Shown in pieces: positions 7,502-15,653 of a DNA stretch of 45,362 nucleotides (the first letter of the stretch is position 1; every line of letters begins with the position of its first letter). Below the pieces are notes generated by a model that was not told the DNA's origin, did not search any database, and saw only the letters and a list, made by a program, of their open reading frames with translations. Source of the DNA: Coriobacteriia bacterium (GTDB lineage Bacteria; Actinomycetota; Coriobacteriia; Coriobacteriales; Eggerthellaceae); NCBI GenBank assembly GCA_030523425.1, contig JAUNIP010000010.1, positions 1 through 45,362 of the forward strand, written 5' to 3'. Position numbers and translations under genes: made by a program.

Positions 7502-8524
7502 GTGCCGGACCCCACCGAAACCTGGACTGTGAAGGCCACCCTGGATTGGGTGGAAGGTTATTTGGCCCGCAAGGGCGACGAAAATCCGCGCCTTGCTGCG
7601 CAGTGGCTGCTCTCGCATGTCACGGGCCTTTCGCGCATCCAGCTGTACACCAACTTCGAACGCCCGCTGACCATGGACGAGCGCGATGTGCTGCGCGGCT
7701 ACGTGGCGCGTCGCGGCAAGGGCGAACCGCTGCAATACATCACCGGCCAAGTGGGCTTTCGCTACATCACGGTTGCCGTGCGCCCGGGGGTGCTAATCCC
7801 GCGCCCGGAAACCGAAGTGCTGGTCAGCGAAGCGCTGGCCTTGCTGGCGCCGCCGAAGCGCCTTGTGGCGGCCGATTCGCTGCTCAACGAATACGACGGC
7901 GCAGCCCTGATGGCCGCGCAAGCGGAAACGGCGGGGGAGGCGGACGCGCGAGAAGGAAGCGCAACCCCTGCTTCTGTTTCCTCCGCGGACGCGGAAGACG
8001 CCAAGCCCCTGTTGGTGGCTGACATCGGCACCGGCAGCGGGTGCATTGCTTGCAGCTTGGCCCAGGAGCATCCTGAAGTGCGCGTGTTCGCCACCGACCT
8101 TTCGTCCGAAGCGGTGGCGCTGGCGCAAGAAAACGTGGCTGCGCTGGGCCTGCGGGACCGCGTGCAGGTGCTGCAGGGCAACCTGGGCGAAGCACTGCCG
8201 GCCGAAGCGATAGGCCATCTGCAGCTGGTGGTTTCCAACCCTCCTTACATTCCCAGCGCGGTCATGGAAACGCTTGCGCCCGAAGTGGCGGACTTCGAGC
8301 CCGCATTGGCCCTGCATGGCGGCCCCGACGGGCTAGACATCTTCCGCCCTCTGCTGGCGTGGTGCGCCGACGCCTTGGCGCCCGGCGGCTCCTTCGCGTT
8401 CGAATTGCACGAAGAGTGCTTGGACCAGGCCGCTTTTGAGGCGCGGCAGGCGGGCTTTGCAAACGTGCGCATCTGTTTGGATTTGGCGGGCAGGCCGCGC
8501 GTGCTCACGGGCACGAAAGCTTAG
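7502..8524 (+). CDS. prmC: Release factor glutamine methyltransferase PrmC
   Basis: SAM-dependent enzyme that N5-methylates the glutamine of the GGQ motif of release factors. It has an N-terminal helical domain (residues ~1-85), the SAM-binding motif ADIGTGSGCIA, and the catalytic NPPY at 246-249. At 340 residues it exceeds the usual ~280 because of a roughly 50-residue Ala/Glu/Ser-rich insertion between ~120 and 170, directly before the SAM motif. The start at GTG 7502 lacks a clear ribosome-binding site and lies 4 bp after the prfA stop, so translation may be coupled. Its stop overlaps that of the convergent gene at 8521. Confidence 0.93.
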   Translation: MPDPTETWTVKATLDWVEGYLARKGDENPRLAAQWLLSHVTGLSRIQLYTNFERPLTMDERDVLRGYVARRGKGEPLQYITGQVGFRYITVAVRPGVLIPRPETEVLVSEALALLAPPKRLVAADSLLNEYDGAALMAAQAETAGEADAREGSATPASVSSADAEDAKPLLVADIGTGSGCIACSLAQEHPEVRVFATDLSSEAVALAQENVAALGLRDRVQVLQGNLGEALPAEAIGHLQLVVSNPPYIPSAVMETLAPEVADFEPALALHGGPDGLDIFRPLLAWCADALAPGGSFAFELHEECLDQAAFEARQAGFANVRICLDLAGRPRVLTGTKA

Positions 8525-9042
8525 TCTGCAAGCGGTTCGGGCATGGCCTGGAAGCAATGGTCTAAATACAGCTTGTGCACCACGGCCACAATCACGTTGC
8601 GGCACAAAAGCGTGGCATCGCTTTCACGGTCAGGCGGCAGATGGGGGATGCCCTTCTGCGCGTACACCGCTTGCAGCACAGCTTCGAATTCATTGCAGAA
8701 GAAGTCGTAGGCCTGCGCGCTTTCGTGGTGTTGCTGCCTTAACGTGAATAGCTCGCGGATGTTGTCCATGGAAAGCACGGTCTTCGCGAAGGCTATGAAC
8801 AGCACATGCGCAATCTGGTCGGCGTCGTATTGCTTCTTCACCGGGTTGGCAACCAGGCCTTTCTTCACGTAGTTGCTCACCATGGACTCAGTCAGCGCCA
8901 TATCCGCGAAGGGGCTGGTGTATCCGTTGATGTATTTCACCACCTGGTTCAAATACAGGCCCACGGTGGGAATTTCCGCGAAGCGGGGCAGGCGATAAGC
9001 TTCGATGGTTTCAAGCACGCCGGCGTTCAGTTGCAGTTCCAC
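8521..9042 (-). CDS. DUF1836-family putative regulator
   Basis: A 173-residue protein resembling the DUF1836 (YkrK-like) family, whose members have an N-terminal MerR-like helix-turn-helix. Supporting segments are AYRLPRFAEIPTVGLYLNQV and TESMVSNYVKKGLV followed by KKQYDADQIAHVL. The C-terminal half is helical with no clear motif. Translation starts at GTG 9042, with AAGGAG 5 bp upstream on the minus strand. It is divergent from the HlyIII-like gene, so it might control itself and that gene; this is inference. Its TAA shares bases with the prmC TAG in the tetranucleotide TTAG at 8521-8524. Confidence 0.75.
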   Translation of the reverse strand: MELQLNAGVLETIEAYRLPRFAEIPTVGLYLNQVVKYINGYTSPFADMALTESMVSNYVKKGLVANPVKKQYDADQIAHVLFIAFAKTVLSMDNIRELFTLRQQHHESAQAYDFFCNEFEAVLQAVYAQKGIPHLPPDRESDATLLCRNVIVAVVHKLYLDHCFQAMPEPLAD

Positions 9043-9090
9043 AGATGCTCCTTAGTGTGTTAATACCTCATATAGGTTTTTTAAAAACTC

Positions 9091-9118
9091 TTGACAGCGT
9101 TTCAAATAATTCTAAACT
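9091..9118 (+). promoter_or_regulatory. Promoter for the HlyIII-like gene
   Basis: A perfect -35 TTGACA at 9091-9096, a 16-bp spacer and TAAACT at 9113-9118. A second possible promoter, TTGAAA at 9132-9137 and TATACC at 9156-9161 (18-bp spacer), lies just downstream. Both point to the plus strand in the 159-bp gap divergent from the DUF1836 gene. Confidence 0.65.
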
Positions 9119-9201
9119 GGTTCACAGGTTATTGAAAAACCGATGACGTGGTAACTATACCAGAATGCGCGCGAAATACCATGAGCAAGGACGGCGAACA
9201 C

Positions 9202-9921
9202 ATGAATACCGGCGAAACCACCACCGTACCCAACCACAGCATCCTCATCACGCAGGGGGAGTCTTCTTTCAAGCTGAAAGACCCCGTAAGCGCCCTGACG
9301 CATGCCATAGGCTGCATTGCCGCCGTGGCCGCCACGCCGCCGCTGGTGCTGCTGGGGGCACAACGCCTGGGCGGGGCGGTGGAAGTGGGCAGCTTGGCGG
9401 TGTTCGTGCTCAGCATGATCTTGCTCTACGCTGCTTCGGCCACCTACCACACCTTCGACATTCCCGGCCGCATAAACCGCGTGCTGAAAAAGGTTGACCA
9501 CTGCATGGTGTTCGTGCTGATAGCGGGCACGTACACGCCTGTGTGCATTCTGACGCTTGACCCCGCGGTGGGCATTCCCCTGCTGGGCGTGGTGTGGGGG
9601 ATTGCCGTGGTGGGCATGGTGTTCAAGCTGTTTTGGGTGTATTGCCCGCGCTGGGTGTCTTCGGTGCTCTACATCGGCATGGGCTGGGTGTGCGTGTTCG
9701 CGTTGCCGGCCATAATCACGGGGATGACCGGTCCCTGCTTCGCGTGGCTGTTGGTAGGTGGCGTGGCCTACACTGTGGGCGGTGTCATCTATGCGCTGAA
9801 GCTGCCGGTGCTAGAACAGGCCATTCCCGGCTTCGGCGCGCATGAGCTGTTCCACCTGTTCGTGTTAGTGGGTTCCGCCTGCCACTACGTGTGCCTGTAC
9901 AGTTTCGTGTTGGGGGCGTAA
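9202..9921 (+). CDS. Hemolysin III / PAQR-family membrane protein
   Basis: A 239-residue integral membrane protein with about seven hydrophobic helices, of the bacterial HlyIII group within the PAQR superfamily. Conserved putative metal-site motifs are visible: SATYHTF after helix 2, and HELFHLFVLVGSACH near the end. Members are suspected metal-dependent lipid hydrolases or channels; the haemolysin name reflects one early assay. The ATG at 9202 is chosen because AAGGA at 9187-9191 precedes it and it lies downstream of both predicted promoters. In-frame ATG 9181 and GTG 9148 are alternatives. Confidence 0.85.
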   Translation: MNTGETTTVPNHSILITQGESSFKLKDPVSALTHAIGCIAAVAATPPLVLLGAQRLGGAVEVGSLAVFVLSMILLYAASATYHTFDIPGRINRVLKKVDHCMVFVLIAGTYTPVCILTLDPAVGIPLLGVVWGIAVVGMVFKLFWVYCPRWVSSVLYIGMGWVCVFALPAIITGMTGPCFAWLLVGGVAYTVGGVIYALKLPVLEQAIPGFGAHELFHLFVLVGSACHYVCLYSFVLGA

Positions 9922-9953
9922 AGGAAGCCCGCTGCATTTGCCCGCCAACGCGC

Positions 9954-9959
9954 TATTAT
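9954..9959 (+). promoter_or_regulatory. Candidate -10 element for the radical SAM gene
   Basis: TATTAT in the context CGCTATTAT, the same octamer-like context seen before oadA. Transcription from it would start near 9966, which supports the downstream GTG 10004 as the translation start. Confidence 0.4.
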
Positions 9960-10003
9960 GGGTACGGAAACGTACGTGTGAAAGCGCAGTGGGAGGTGCG
10001 AAG

Positions 10004-11953
10004 GTGGTGGGAAAACCCCGAAAGCAGACGCGCGGCGGTCACGGCCGCAGTGGCGCCAACGGCCGCACCAGCGGCGGCCGCCCGAACGTGCGCCCCGCGT
10101 CCCCTCAAACCCCGGCCCACAATCCGCCTGAAGAAGCCTTCCTGCCCCTGACCCTGCAGGCCGCCCAGGCCCGCGGGTGGGACCAGGTGGATTTCGTCTA
10201 CATCAGCGGCGATGCCTACGTGGATCATCCCAGCTTCGGCGCGGCAATCATCACGCGCGTGCTGGAAGCCAACGGGTATTCGGTGGGCATTATCGCCCAG
10301 CCAGACTGGACAGACCCCCAAAGCGTCACCGTGTTCGGCCGCCCCCGCTTGGGGTTCTTCGTAAGCGCGGGCAATATGGATTCCATGGTGAACCACTGCA
10401 CCGCCGCCCGCAAGCGCCGCGGTTTGGATGCATACAGCCCCGGCGGGCAGCGCGGATTGCGCCCCGACCGGGCCACCGTGGTGTACAGCAACCTGGTGCG
10501 CAAGGTGTATGGCAAGGTGCCCATCATCTTAGGAGGCATCGAAGCCAGCCTGCGCCGCCTGGCGCACTACGACTACTGGCAAGACGGCATGCGCCGCAGC
10601 CTGCTTTTGGACGCCAATGCCAACCTGCTTAGCTACGGCATGGGCGAACAGAGTGTGGTGGCCATAGCCGACGCCTTGGCCGCCGGTATTCCCATAGAAG
10701 ACATAACCTACGTGGATGGCACGGTGTATGCCACGCGTTCGCTAGACGGCGTGTACGATGCCATCACGCTTCCCCCTTGGGAAGAAGTGCGCCAACAGGG
10801 GCGCGCGTACGCCGAAAGCTACGGCACGCAATATGCCAACGCCGACCCTTTCAGCGGCAAGCGCCTGGTGGAACCTTACGGCCCGCATCAGTTCGTGGTG
10901 CAAAACCCGCCTGCCGCTCCGCTGACCACCGAACAGTTAGACGCCGTGTACGCCTTGCCCTACACACGCACCTACCACCCCGCCTACCAGGCTGCAGGCG
11001 GTGTGCCCGCCATGCGCGAAGTGAAGTTTTCGCTGGCCAGTTGCCGAGGCTGCTTCGGCGAATGCGCCTTCTGCGCGCTCACGTTCCACCAGGGGCGCAT
11101 AGTGCAGGCGCGCAGCCATGAAAGCCTGGAAGAAGAAGCCCGGCTGCTTGCCCAGCTGCCGGATTTCAAGGGCTACCTGCACGATGTGGGCGGCCCCACG
11201 GCCAACTTTCGCAAGCCCGCCTGCGCGGCTCAGCTGAAGCGCGGCGCCTGCAAGGGCAAACGCTGTTTGGCACCCACGCCGTGCAAGAAGCTGGAAGTAG
11301 ACCACGAAGACTATCTGAGCCTTCTGCGGCGCTTGCGCAAGCTACCCGGCGTGAAGAAGGTGTTCGTGCGCAGCGGCATCCGCTTCGACTACCTGCTGTT
11401 GGACCAGCGCCACGGGGCTGAATTTCTGCGCGAGCTGTGCGAGCACCACGTAAGCGGACAGCTGAAGGTGGCCCCCGAACACGTGAGCAACGCCGTGCTG
11501 CGCGTGATGGGAAAACCGGGGCGGGAAGTGTACGATTCCTTCTGCCGCGCCTACCGGCAAACCAACGAAGCGTTAGACAAGCCGCAGTTTTTGGTGCCCT
11601 ACCTTATGAGCAGCCACCCCGGATCAACCCTTGAAGCCGCTGTTGAGCTGGCCGAATACGTGCGTGATTTGGGGTATATGCCCGAACAGGTGCAGGATTT
11701 CTACCCCACGCCTTCCACGCCTGCCACGGTGATGTATGCCACCGGCCTAGACCCACGCACGCTGCAGCCGGTGTATGTGCCCAAGGACCCGCACGAAAAG
11801 GCCCTGCAGCGCGCCCTTGTCCAGTATCGTGACCCCGCCAATCACGCCAAGGTGTGCGAAGCGCTGAAGAAGGCCGGCAGGGAAGACCTGATAGGCTACG
11901 GCAAGGAATGCCTTGTTCGTCCACCCAAGAAAGCGAAGGGGCGCAAGCGGTAA
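10004..11953 (+). CDS. YgiQ-family radical SAM protein
   Basis: A roughly 649-residue protein of the YgiQ (UPF0313) group: an N-terminal cobalamin-binding-like region followed by a radical SAM barrel. Group signatures are VYISGDAYVDHPSFG, the ILGGIEASLRRLAHYDYW stretch (a very characteristic YgiQ feature) and the cluster motif C-x3-C-x2-C in CFGECAFC. A C-terminal segment CKGKRC...PTPCKKL adds further cysteines. The reaction is not known for the family. GTG 10004 is chosen because GGGAGG at 9991-9996 lies 7 bp upstream; the upstream TTG 9938 precedes the predicted promoter. The N-terminal ~45 residues are basic and low complexity. Single-gene unit. Confidence 0.88.
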   Translation: MVGKPRKQTRGGHGRSGANGRTSGGRPNVRPASPQTPAHNPPEEAFLPLTLQAAQARGWDQVDFVYISGDAYVDHPSFGAAIITRVLEANGYSVGIIAQPDWTDPQSVTVFGRPRLGFFVSAGNMDSMVNHCTAARKRRGLDAYSPGGQRGLRPDRATVVYSNLVRKVYGKVPIILGGIEASLRRLAHYDYWQDGMRRSLLLDANANLLSYGMGEQSVVAIADALAAGIPIEDITYVDGTVYATRSLDGVYDAITLPPWEEVRQQGRAYAESYGTQYANADPFSGKRLVEPYGPHQFVVQNPPAAPLTTEQLDAVYALPYTRTYHPAYQAAGGVPAMREVKFSLASCRGCFGECAFCALTFHQGRIVQARSHESLEEEARLLAQLPDFKGYLHDVGGPTANFRKPACAAQLKRGACKGKRCLAPTPCKKLEVDHEDYLSLLRRLRKLPGVKKVFVRSGIRFDYLLLDQRHGAEFLRELCEHHVSGQLKVAPEHVSNAVLRVMGKPGREVYDSFCRAYRQTNEALDKPQFLVPYLMSSHPGSTLEAAVELAEYVRDLGYMPEQVQDFYPTPSTPATVMYATGLDPRTLQPVYVPKDPHEKALQRALVQYRDPANHAKVCEALKKAGREDLIGYGKECLVRPPKKAKGRKR

Positions 11954-12180
11954 GCGGCAGCGTTCGCGTGGGAGGGGCTCCGTCGCGGGTGAGGTGTTCC
12001 CCGTATGCCGTTTGCGTTCGGCCAGCGGTCTTTCGTGCGGGGGAAACTACCTAAAATGCACCGTTGACCCCGCATTCTTGCAAACAGATGATTATCAGGT
12101 GGTTTCAACGGGGTAAATTCCGCTATTATTGAGTAATTGTTTCATGCTGACTTTTGTCGGTTGTTCTGCGGAGGTATGTT
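11954..12180 (+). promoter_or_regulatory. Leader region of the decarboxylase operon with mutually exclusive inverted repeats
   Basis: A 227-bp non-coding stretch. CCGTTGA at 12061-12067 is complementary to TCAACGG at 12105-12111, while the overlapping ACCCCG at 12067-12072 is complementary to CGGGGT at 12109-12114, so only one pairing can form at a time. A -10-like TATTAT follows at 12124-12129. If that is the start site the repeats are upstream DNA (possible operator); if transcription starts earlier they could act as an RNA switch. GCGGAGG at 12168-12174 is the ribosome-binding site of oadA. Confidence 0.4.
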
Positions 12181-13578
12181 ATGGCCACTAGACAGGTTGG
12201 TCTTACGGAAACCGTGTTGCGCGACGCAGGCCAAAGCCTGATTGCCACCCGGTTGCCGTATGACAAGATGGAGCCTATCCTGGACAAGCTGGATAGCGCG
12301 GGGTTTTATTCCTTGGAGTGTTGGGGCGGCGCCACGTTCGACGTCTGTTTGCGCTACCTGAACGAAGACCCGTGGGAGCGCTTGCGCAAGCTGCGCGCCG
12401 GCCTGCCGAACACCAAGCTGCAAATGCTGTTGCGCGGTCAGAACATCTTGGGCTACAAGCACTACTCCGACGACGTGGTGCGTCGCTTCGTGCGCGCTTC
12501 GGTACGCAACGGCATCGACATCATCCGCATCTTCGACGCGTTAAACGACGTGGATAACCTGCGCGTGGCCATAGAGGAAACGCTTGCCGCCGGCGCTATG
12601 GCCTCCGGCACCATTTCGTATACCACCAGCCCCGTGCATACATTGGACGCTTACGTGGCCATGGTGAAGGAACTACAGGCCATGGGCGTGTCGTCCATCT
12701 GCATCAAGGACATGTCCGGCATCATGACGCCTAACAGCGCCTACGATTTGGTTTCCGCCATCAAGGACGCCGTGCCCGAACTGCCGCTGGTGGTACACAC
12801 GCATTCCACCACGGGCACGGGCTTCATGACCTACCTGAAGGCCGTGGAAGCCGGTGCCGACGTTATAGACACCGCCATTTCGCCCTTCAGCGGCGGCACC
12901 AGCCAACCCACCACCGAAACCATGGCCGTCACCCTGCGCGAACTGGGTTATGACACGGGCCTCAACGAGCACGTGCTCTACGAGATTGCCGACTACTTCA
13001 AACCCATCCGCAATGCTTATATTGACGACGGCACGCTGAATCCCATCGCGCTTACCACCGACGCGTCTTGCTTGGAGCACCAGATTCCCGGCGGCATGCT
13101 TTCCAACCTGCTTTCGCAGCTGAAGATGATGAACGCGCTGGACAAATACGACGAAGCCCTGAAGGAAACCCCGCGCGTGCGCGAAGATTTGGGCTTCCCG
13201 CCGCTGGTCACGCCCACGTCGCAAATTGTGGGCAACCAGGCCGTGAACAACGTGCTGGCCGGCGAGCGCTACAAGAACGTGTCCAACGAGGTGAAGGGTT
13301 ACTGCCGCGGCGAATACGGCAAGACGCCGGCCCCCATCAAGCCGGAGATTTTGCAGAAGGTGCTAGGCGACGAGCAGCCCATGACGCAGCGCTATGCTGA
13401 CACCCTGCCCACCGATATCTTTGAGAAGGCCGAAGCCGAGCTGGGCGATCGCGCCACGTGCGAAGAGGACGTGCTGTCCTACATTGCCTTCCCCCAGGTG
13501 GCCGAAAAGTTCTTCGCCGACCGCAAGGAAGCGCAAGAGCGCGTGGTGGCCTACAGCATTAAGAAGGTCGAAGAATAA
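12181..13578 (+). CDS. oadA: Oxaloacetate decarboxylase, carboxyltransferase (alpha) subunit without biotin domain
   Basis: A 465-residue TIM-barrel carboxyltransferase of the OadA / transcarboxylase 5S / pyruvate carboxylase type. It moves the carboxyl group of oxaloacetate to biotin on the separate carrier encoded two genes downstream. The metal ligands fit the family: D15 in LRDAGQS, K176 in IKDMSG (the carbamylated lysine of 5S), and H206 and H208 in HTHSTTG. It ends without the C-terminal biotinyl domain found in enterobacterial OadA. ATG 12181 follows GGAGG. The 5S type and the oadG/oadB neighbours argue against methylmalonyl- or glutaconyl-CoA decarboxylase, whose carboxyltransferases are unrelated. 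Confidence 0.9.
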   Translation: MATRQVGLTETVLRDAGQSLIATRLPYDKMEPILDKLDSAGFYSLECWGGATFDVCLRYLNEDPWERLRKLRAGLPNTKLQMLLRGQNILGYKHYSDDVVRRFVRASVRNGIDIIRIFDALNDVDNLRVAIEETLAAGAMASGTISYTTSPVHTLDAYVAMVKELQAMGVSSICIKDMSGIMTPNSAYDLVSAIKDAVPELPLVVHTHSTTGTGFMTYLKAVEAGADVIDTAISPFSGGTSQPTTETMAVTLRELGYDTGLNEHVLYEIADYFKPIRNAYIDDGTLNPIALTTDASCLEHQIPGGMLSNLLSQLKMMNALDKYDEALKETPRVREDLGFPPLVTPTSQIVGNQAVNNVLAGERYKNVSNEVKGYCRGEYGKTPAPIKPEILQKVLGDEQPMTQRYADTLPTDIFEKAEAELGDRATCEEDVLSYIAFPQVAEKFFADRKEAQERVVAYSIKKVEE

Positions 13579-13910
13579 TGAACATGGTAGACGCCCTGCT
13601 GTATTCGGCCATGGGCCTGTGCGTGGTTTTCTTTGCGCTTATTTTGCTGATTGCCATCATCAAGATTATGGAAGTGGTTTTGAAGGCGGCTGATAAGAAG
13701 CCCGCGGCTGCGCCGATTGCGGCTGCCGGGGAAGCTGCCGGGCAAGCCGCCCCTGCGGAAAAGAAACTGGCGCCTGGGTCTGCCGGCGATTTGAAACTGT
13801 ATGATACCGACCCCCGCGATGCTGCCATGATCATGGCCATCGTGGCCGATGAACTGGGTAAGCCCGTAAACGAGCTTCGCTTCATTTCCATCAGAGAGGT
13901 TACGAAATGA
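13578..13910 (+). CDS. oadG: Na+-pumping decarboxylase gamma subunit
   Basis: A 110-residue small membrane subunit of the biotin-dependent sodium pump. It has one N-terminal transmembrane helix (residues ~8-35), an Ala/Pro-rich hinge and a soluble tail. In the known enzyme this subunit holds the complex together and helps protonate or release CO2. Its start codon overlaps the oadA stop (TAATG), and its own stop overlaps the next start (ATGA), so translation is coupled. The tail KLYDTDPRDAAMIMAIVADEL resembles conserved OadG C-terminal segments in related anaerobes. Sequence divergence is normal for this subunit. Confidence 0.85.
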   Translation: MNMVDALLYSAMGLCVVFFALILLIAIIKIMEVVLKAADKKPAAAPIAAAGEAAGQAAPAEKKLAPGSAGDLKLYDTDPRDAAMIMAIVADELGKPVNELRFISIREVTK

Positions 13911-14299
13911 AATACGTAGTTACTTTGCGCGACCGCACCTATGAGGTTGAGGTCGAACATGGCGAGGCCATGATTTTGGACGAATACGAGGCTGCGGCCC
14001 CGGCTGCCCCGGCTGCCGCGGCACCCGCCGCTGCTGCGGCCCCGGCTGCTGCGGCACCCGCTGCTGCCGCGCCCGCCGCGGTTGCTTCCGGCACGCCGGT
14101 GGTGGCGCCCATGCCCGCTACGGTGATTTCCATCGACGTGAACGTAGGAGACGCCGTGAAGGAAGGCGACGTGGTAGCCGTGGTGGAAGCCATGAAGATG
14201 AACGTGGAAGTGAACGCACCCTGTGACGGCCAAGTGGCCCAGGTTGTTGCTTCTGTGGGCCAAACGGTCGACACCGGCGCCACCCTCCTGGTGATTTAG
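13907..14299 (+). CDS. Biotin carboxyl carrier protein of the Na+-pumping decarboxylase
   Basis: A 130-residue mobile biotin carrier that shuttles CO2 between the carboxyltransferase and the membrane beta subunit. The biotinylation motif EAMKM has its lysine at K97, 33 residues from the C-terminus, the normal distance. The biotinyl domain (~60-130) is preceded by a 30-residue linker of almost only Ala and Pro (29-58). A short beta-rich N-terminal segment ([17 protein letters not shown]) probably docks it to the complex. It overlaps oadG by 4 bp (ATGA). Comparable stand-alone carriers occur in glutaconyl-CoA and methylmalonyl-CoA decarboxylases. Confidence 0.92.
   Translation: MKYVVTLRDRTYEVEVEHGEAMILDEYEAAAPAAPAAAAPAAAAAPAAAAPAAAAPAAVASGTPVVAPMPATVISIDVNVGDAVKEGDVVAVVEAMKMNVEVNAPCDGQVAQVVASVGQTVDTGATLLVI
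13991..14080 (+). repeat. Ala/Pro codon repeat in the biotin carrier linker
   Basis: Ninety bases of GCN and CCN codons encode repeated A(2-5)P units. The synonymous codons vary, but near-identical blocks such as GCTGCGGCCCCGGCTGC recur, so the linker length could change by slippage or recombination. Confidence 0.7.
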
Positions 14300-14309
14300 G
14301 AGACAAGCC

Positions 14310-15506
14310 GTGGAAACCAATGCATTAGACATCTTAGGCAGCCTGTGGGCCACGTCTGGCTTCGCTACGCTGTTCGTGGACTTCCGGCAGGTGATCATGC
14401 TGCTGCTTGCCGTGGTCCTGCTGTACTTAGGGATAGGCAAGAAGTTCGAGCCGCTGCTGTTGGTGGGCATCGCATTCGGCATGCTGTTGGCCAACATCCC
14501 CGGTGGCGATATGTATCACCCCGAACTGTGGGACGCCTACATTGCCGAAGAGGCCACCATCACCGACATTTTCCACGAAGGTGGCTTGTTAGACATATTG
14601 TATATAGGCGTGAAGTCCGGCTTGTATCCGTCGCTCATATTCATTGGCGTGGGTGCCATGACCGACTTCGGCCCCTTGATTGCCAACCCCAAAAGCCTGC
14701 TGTTAGGCGCGGCGGCGCAGTTTGGCATCTTCGGTGCCTTCCTGTTGGCCGGCGCTATCGGCTTTGCTCCTAACGTGGCCGCCTCCATCGGCATCATCGG
14801 CGGTGCCGACGGCCCCACGGCCATCTGGCTGACATCCAAGCTGGCGCCGGAATACTTGGCCGCCATCGCCATTGCCGCGTATTCGTACATGGCGTTAATC
14901 CCGCTGATCCAGCCGCCCATCATGCGCCTGCTGACCACCGAAGAGGAGCGCAAGATCAAGATGGACCAGCTGCGCCCGGTGTCCAAGCGGGAAAAGATTA
15001 TCTTCCCCATTGTGGTCACCCTGTTCGTGTGCCTGCTGCTGCCTTCCGTGGCGCCGCTTCTGGGCTGCCTGATGATGGGCAACCTGCTGAAGGAATCTGG
15101 CGTGACTGACCGCCTGTCCGACACCGCGCAAAACGCGCTCATGAACATCGTGACCATCTTCTTGTCCATTTCCGTGGGCGGCACCGCGCTGTACTATCGC
15201 TTCCTGACGCTGGAAACGCTAGAGATTATTGTGCTGGGCCTGCTGGCGTTCATACTGGCCACCTGCGGTGGTTTGCTGCTGGGCAAGCTGATGTGCGTTA
15301 TCACGCACGGCAAGATCAACCCGCTCATTGGGTCGGCCGGCGTTTCGGCTGTGCCTATGGCCGCGCGCGTTTCGCAGACCGAAGGCCAAAAGGCCAACCC
15401 CAGCAACTTCTTGCTGATGCACGCCATGGGCCCCAACGTGGCCGGCGTTATTGGCAGCGCTGTGGCCGCCGGCTTCATGCTGGCCCTGTTCGGCGGCGGC
15501 GCGTAA
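14310..15506 (+). CDS. oadB: Na+-pumping decarboxylase beta subunit
   Basis: A 398-residue integral membrane protein that decarboxylates carboxybiotin and couples this to export of Na+. The family core [13 protein letters not shown] is present; its Asp corresponds to the Na+-binding aspartate described in Klebsiella Oad[18 protein letters not shown] and the ending [18 protein letters not shown] are equally typical. About nine to eleven hydrophobic segments. GTG 14310 is preceded by TAGGAG at 14297-14302. It is the last pump gene; a CsoR-like fragment follows directly in the same frame after the TAA. The gene looks complete at its 3' end. Confidence 0.93.
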   Translation: METNALDILGSLWATSGFATLFVDFRQVIMLLLAVVLLYLGIGKKFEPLLLVGIAFGMLLANIPGGDMYHPELWDAYIAEEATITDIFHEGGLLDILYIGVKSGLYPSLIFIGVGAMTDFGPLIANPKSLLLGAAAQFGIFGAFLLAGAIGFAPNVAASIGIIGGADGPTAIWLTSKLAPEYLAAIAIAAYSYMALIPLIQPPIMRLLTTEEERKIKMDQLRPVSKREKIIFPIVVTLFVCLLLPSVAPLLGCLMMGNLLKESGVTDRLSDTAQNALMNIVTIFLSISVGGTALYYRFLTLETLEIIVLGLLAFILATCGGLLLGKLMCVITHGKINPLIGSAGVSAVPMAARVSQTEGQKANPSNFLLMHAMGPNVAGVIGSAVAAGFMLALFGGGA

Positions 15507-15644
15507 GGGCTGCTGGATGTGCGCAAGGTTAGCGAGGCGGTGCTGCGCAACCATATGGAAACGTGCGTGGTGGAGCAGGTCCGCCAAGGCAACAATGACG
15601 TTGTCGACGAAGTGCTCACGTTGATGCAGCTCTTCCAGCGTTAG
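15507..15644 (+). pseudogene. CsoR-family copper repressor remnant (C-terminal half)
   Basis: Right after the oadB stop, and in the same frame, an open stretch of 45 codons ends in TAG at 15642-15644. From GTG 15519 it reads VRKVSEAVLRNHMETCVV and continues to a C-terminal LTLMQLFQR. This matches the second half of CsoR/DUF156 repressors, including the H-x3-C pair (NHMETC) that supplies two of the copper ligands. The DNA-binding first helix and the first copper cysteine are missing. Its place directly before copA-copZ, where csoR commonly sits, supports a decayed csoR. A weak AGGG precedes GTG 15519, so a 41-residue peptide could still be made. Most likely a truncated gene. Confidence 0.75.
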
Positions 15645-15653
15645 GGGCGCGCT

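Noticed and set aside
11954-12180. tRNA or small RNA gene
   Set aside because: No cloverleaf or conserved T-loop seen; only the inverted repeats and promoter reported above.
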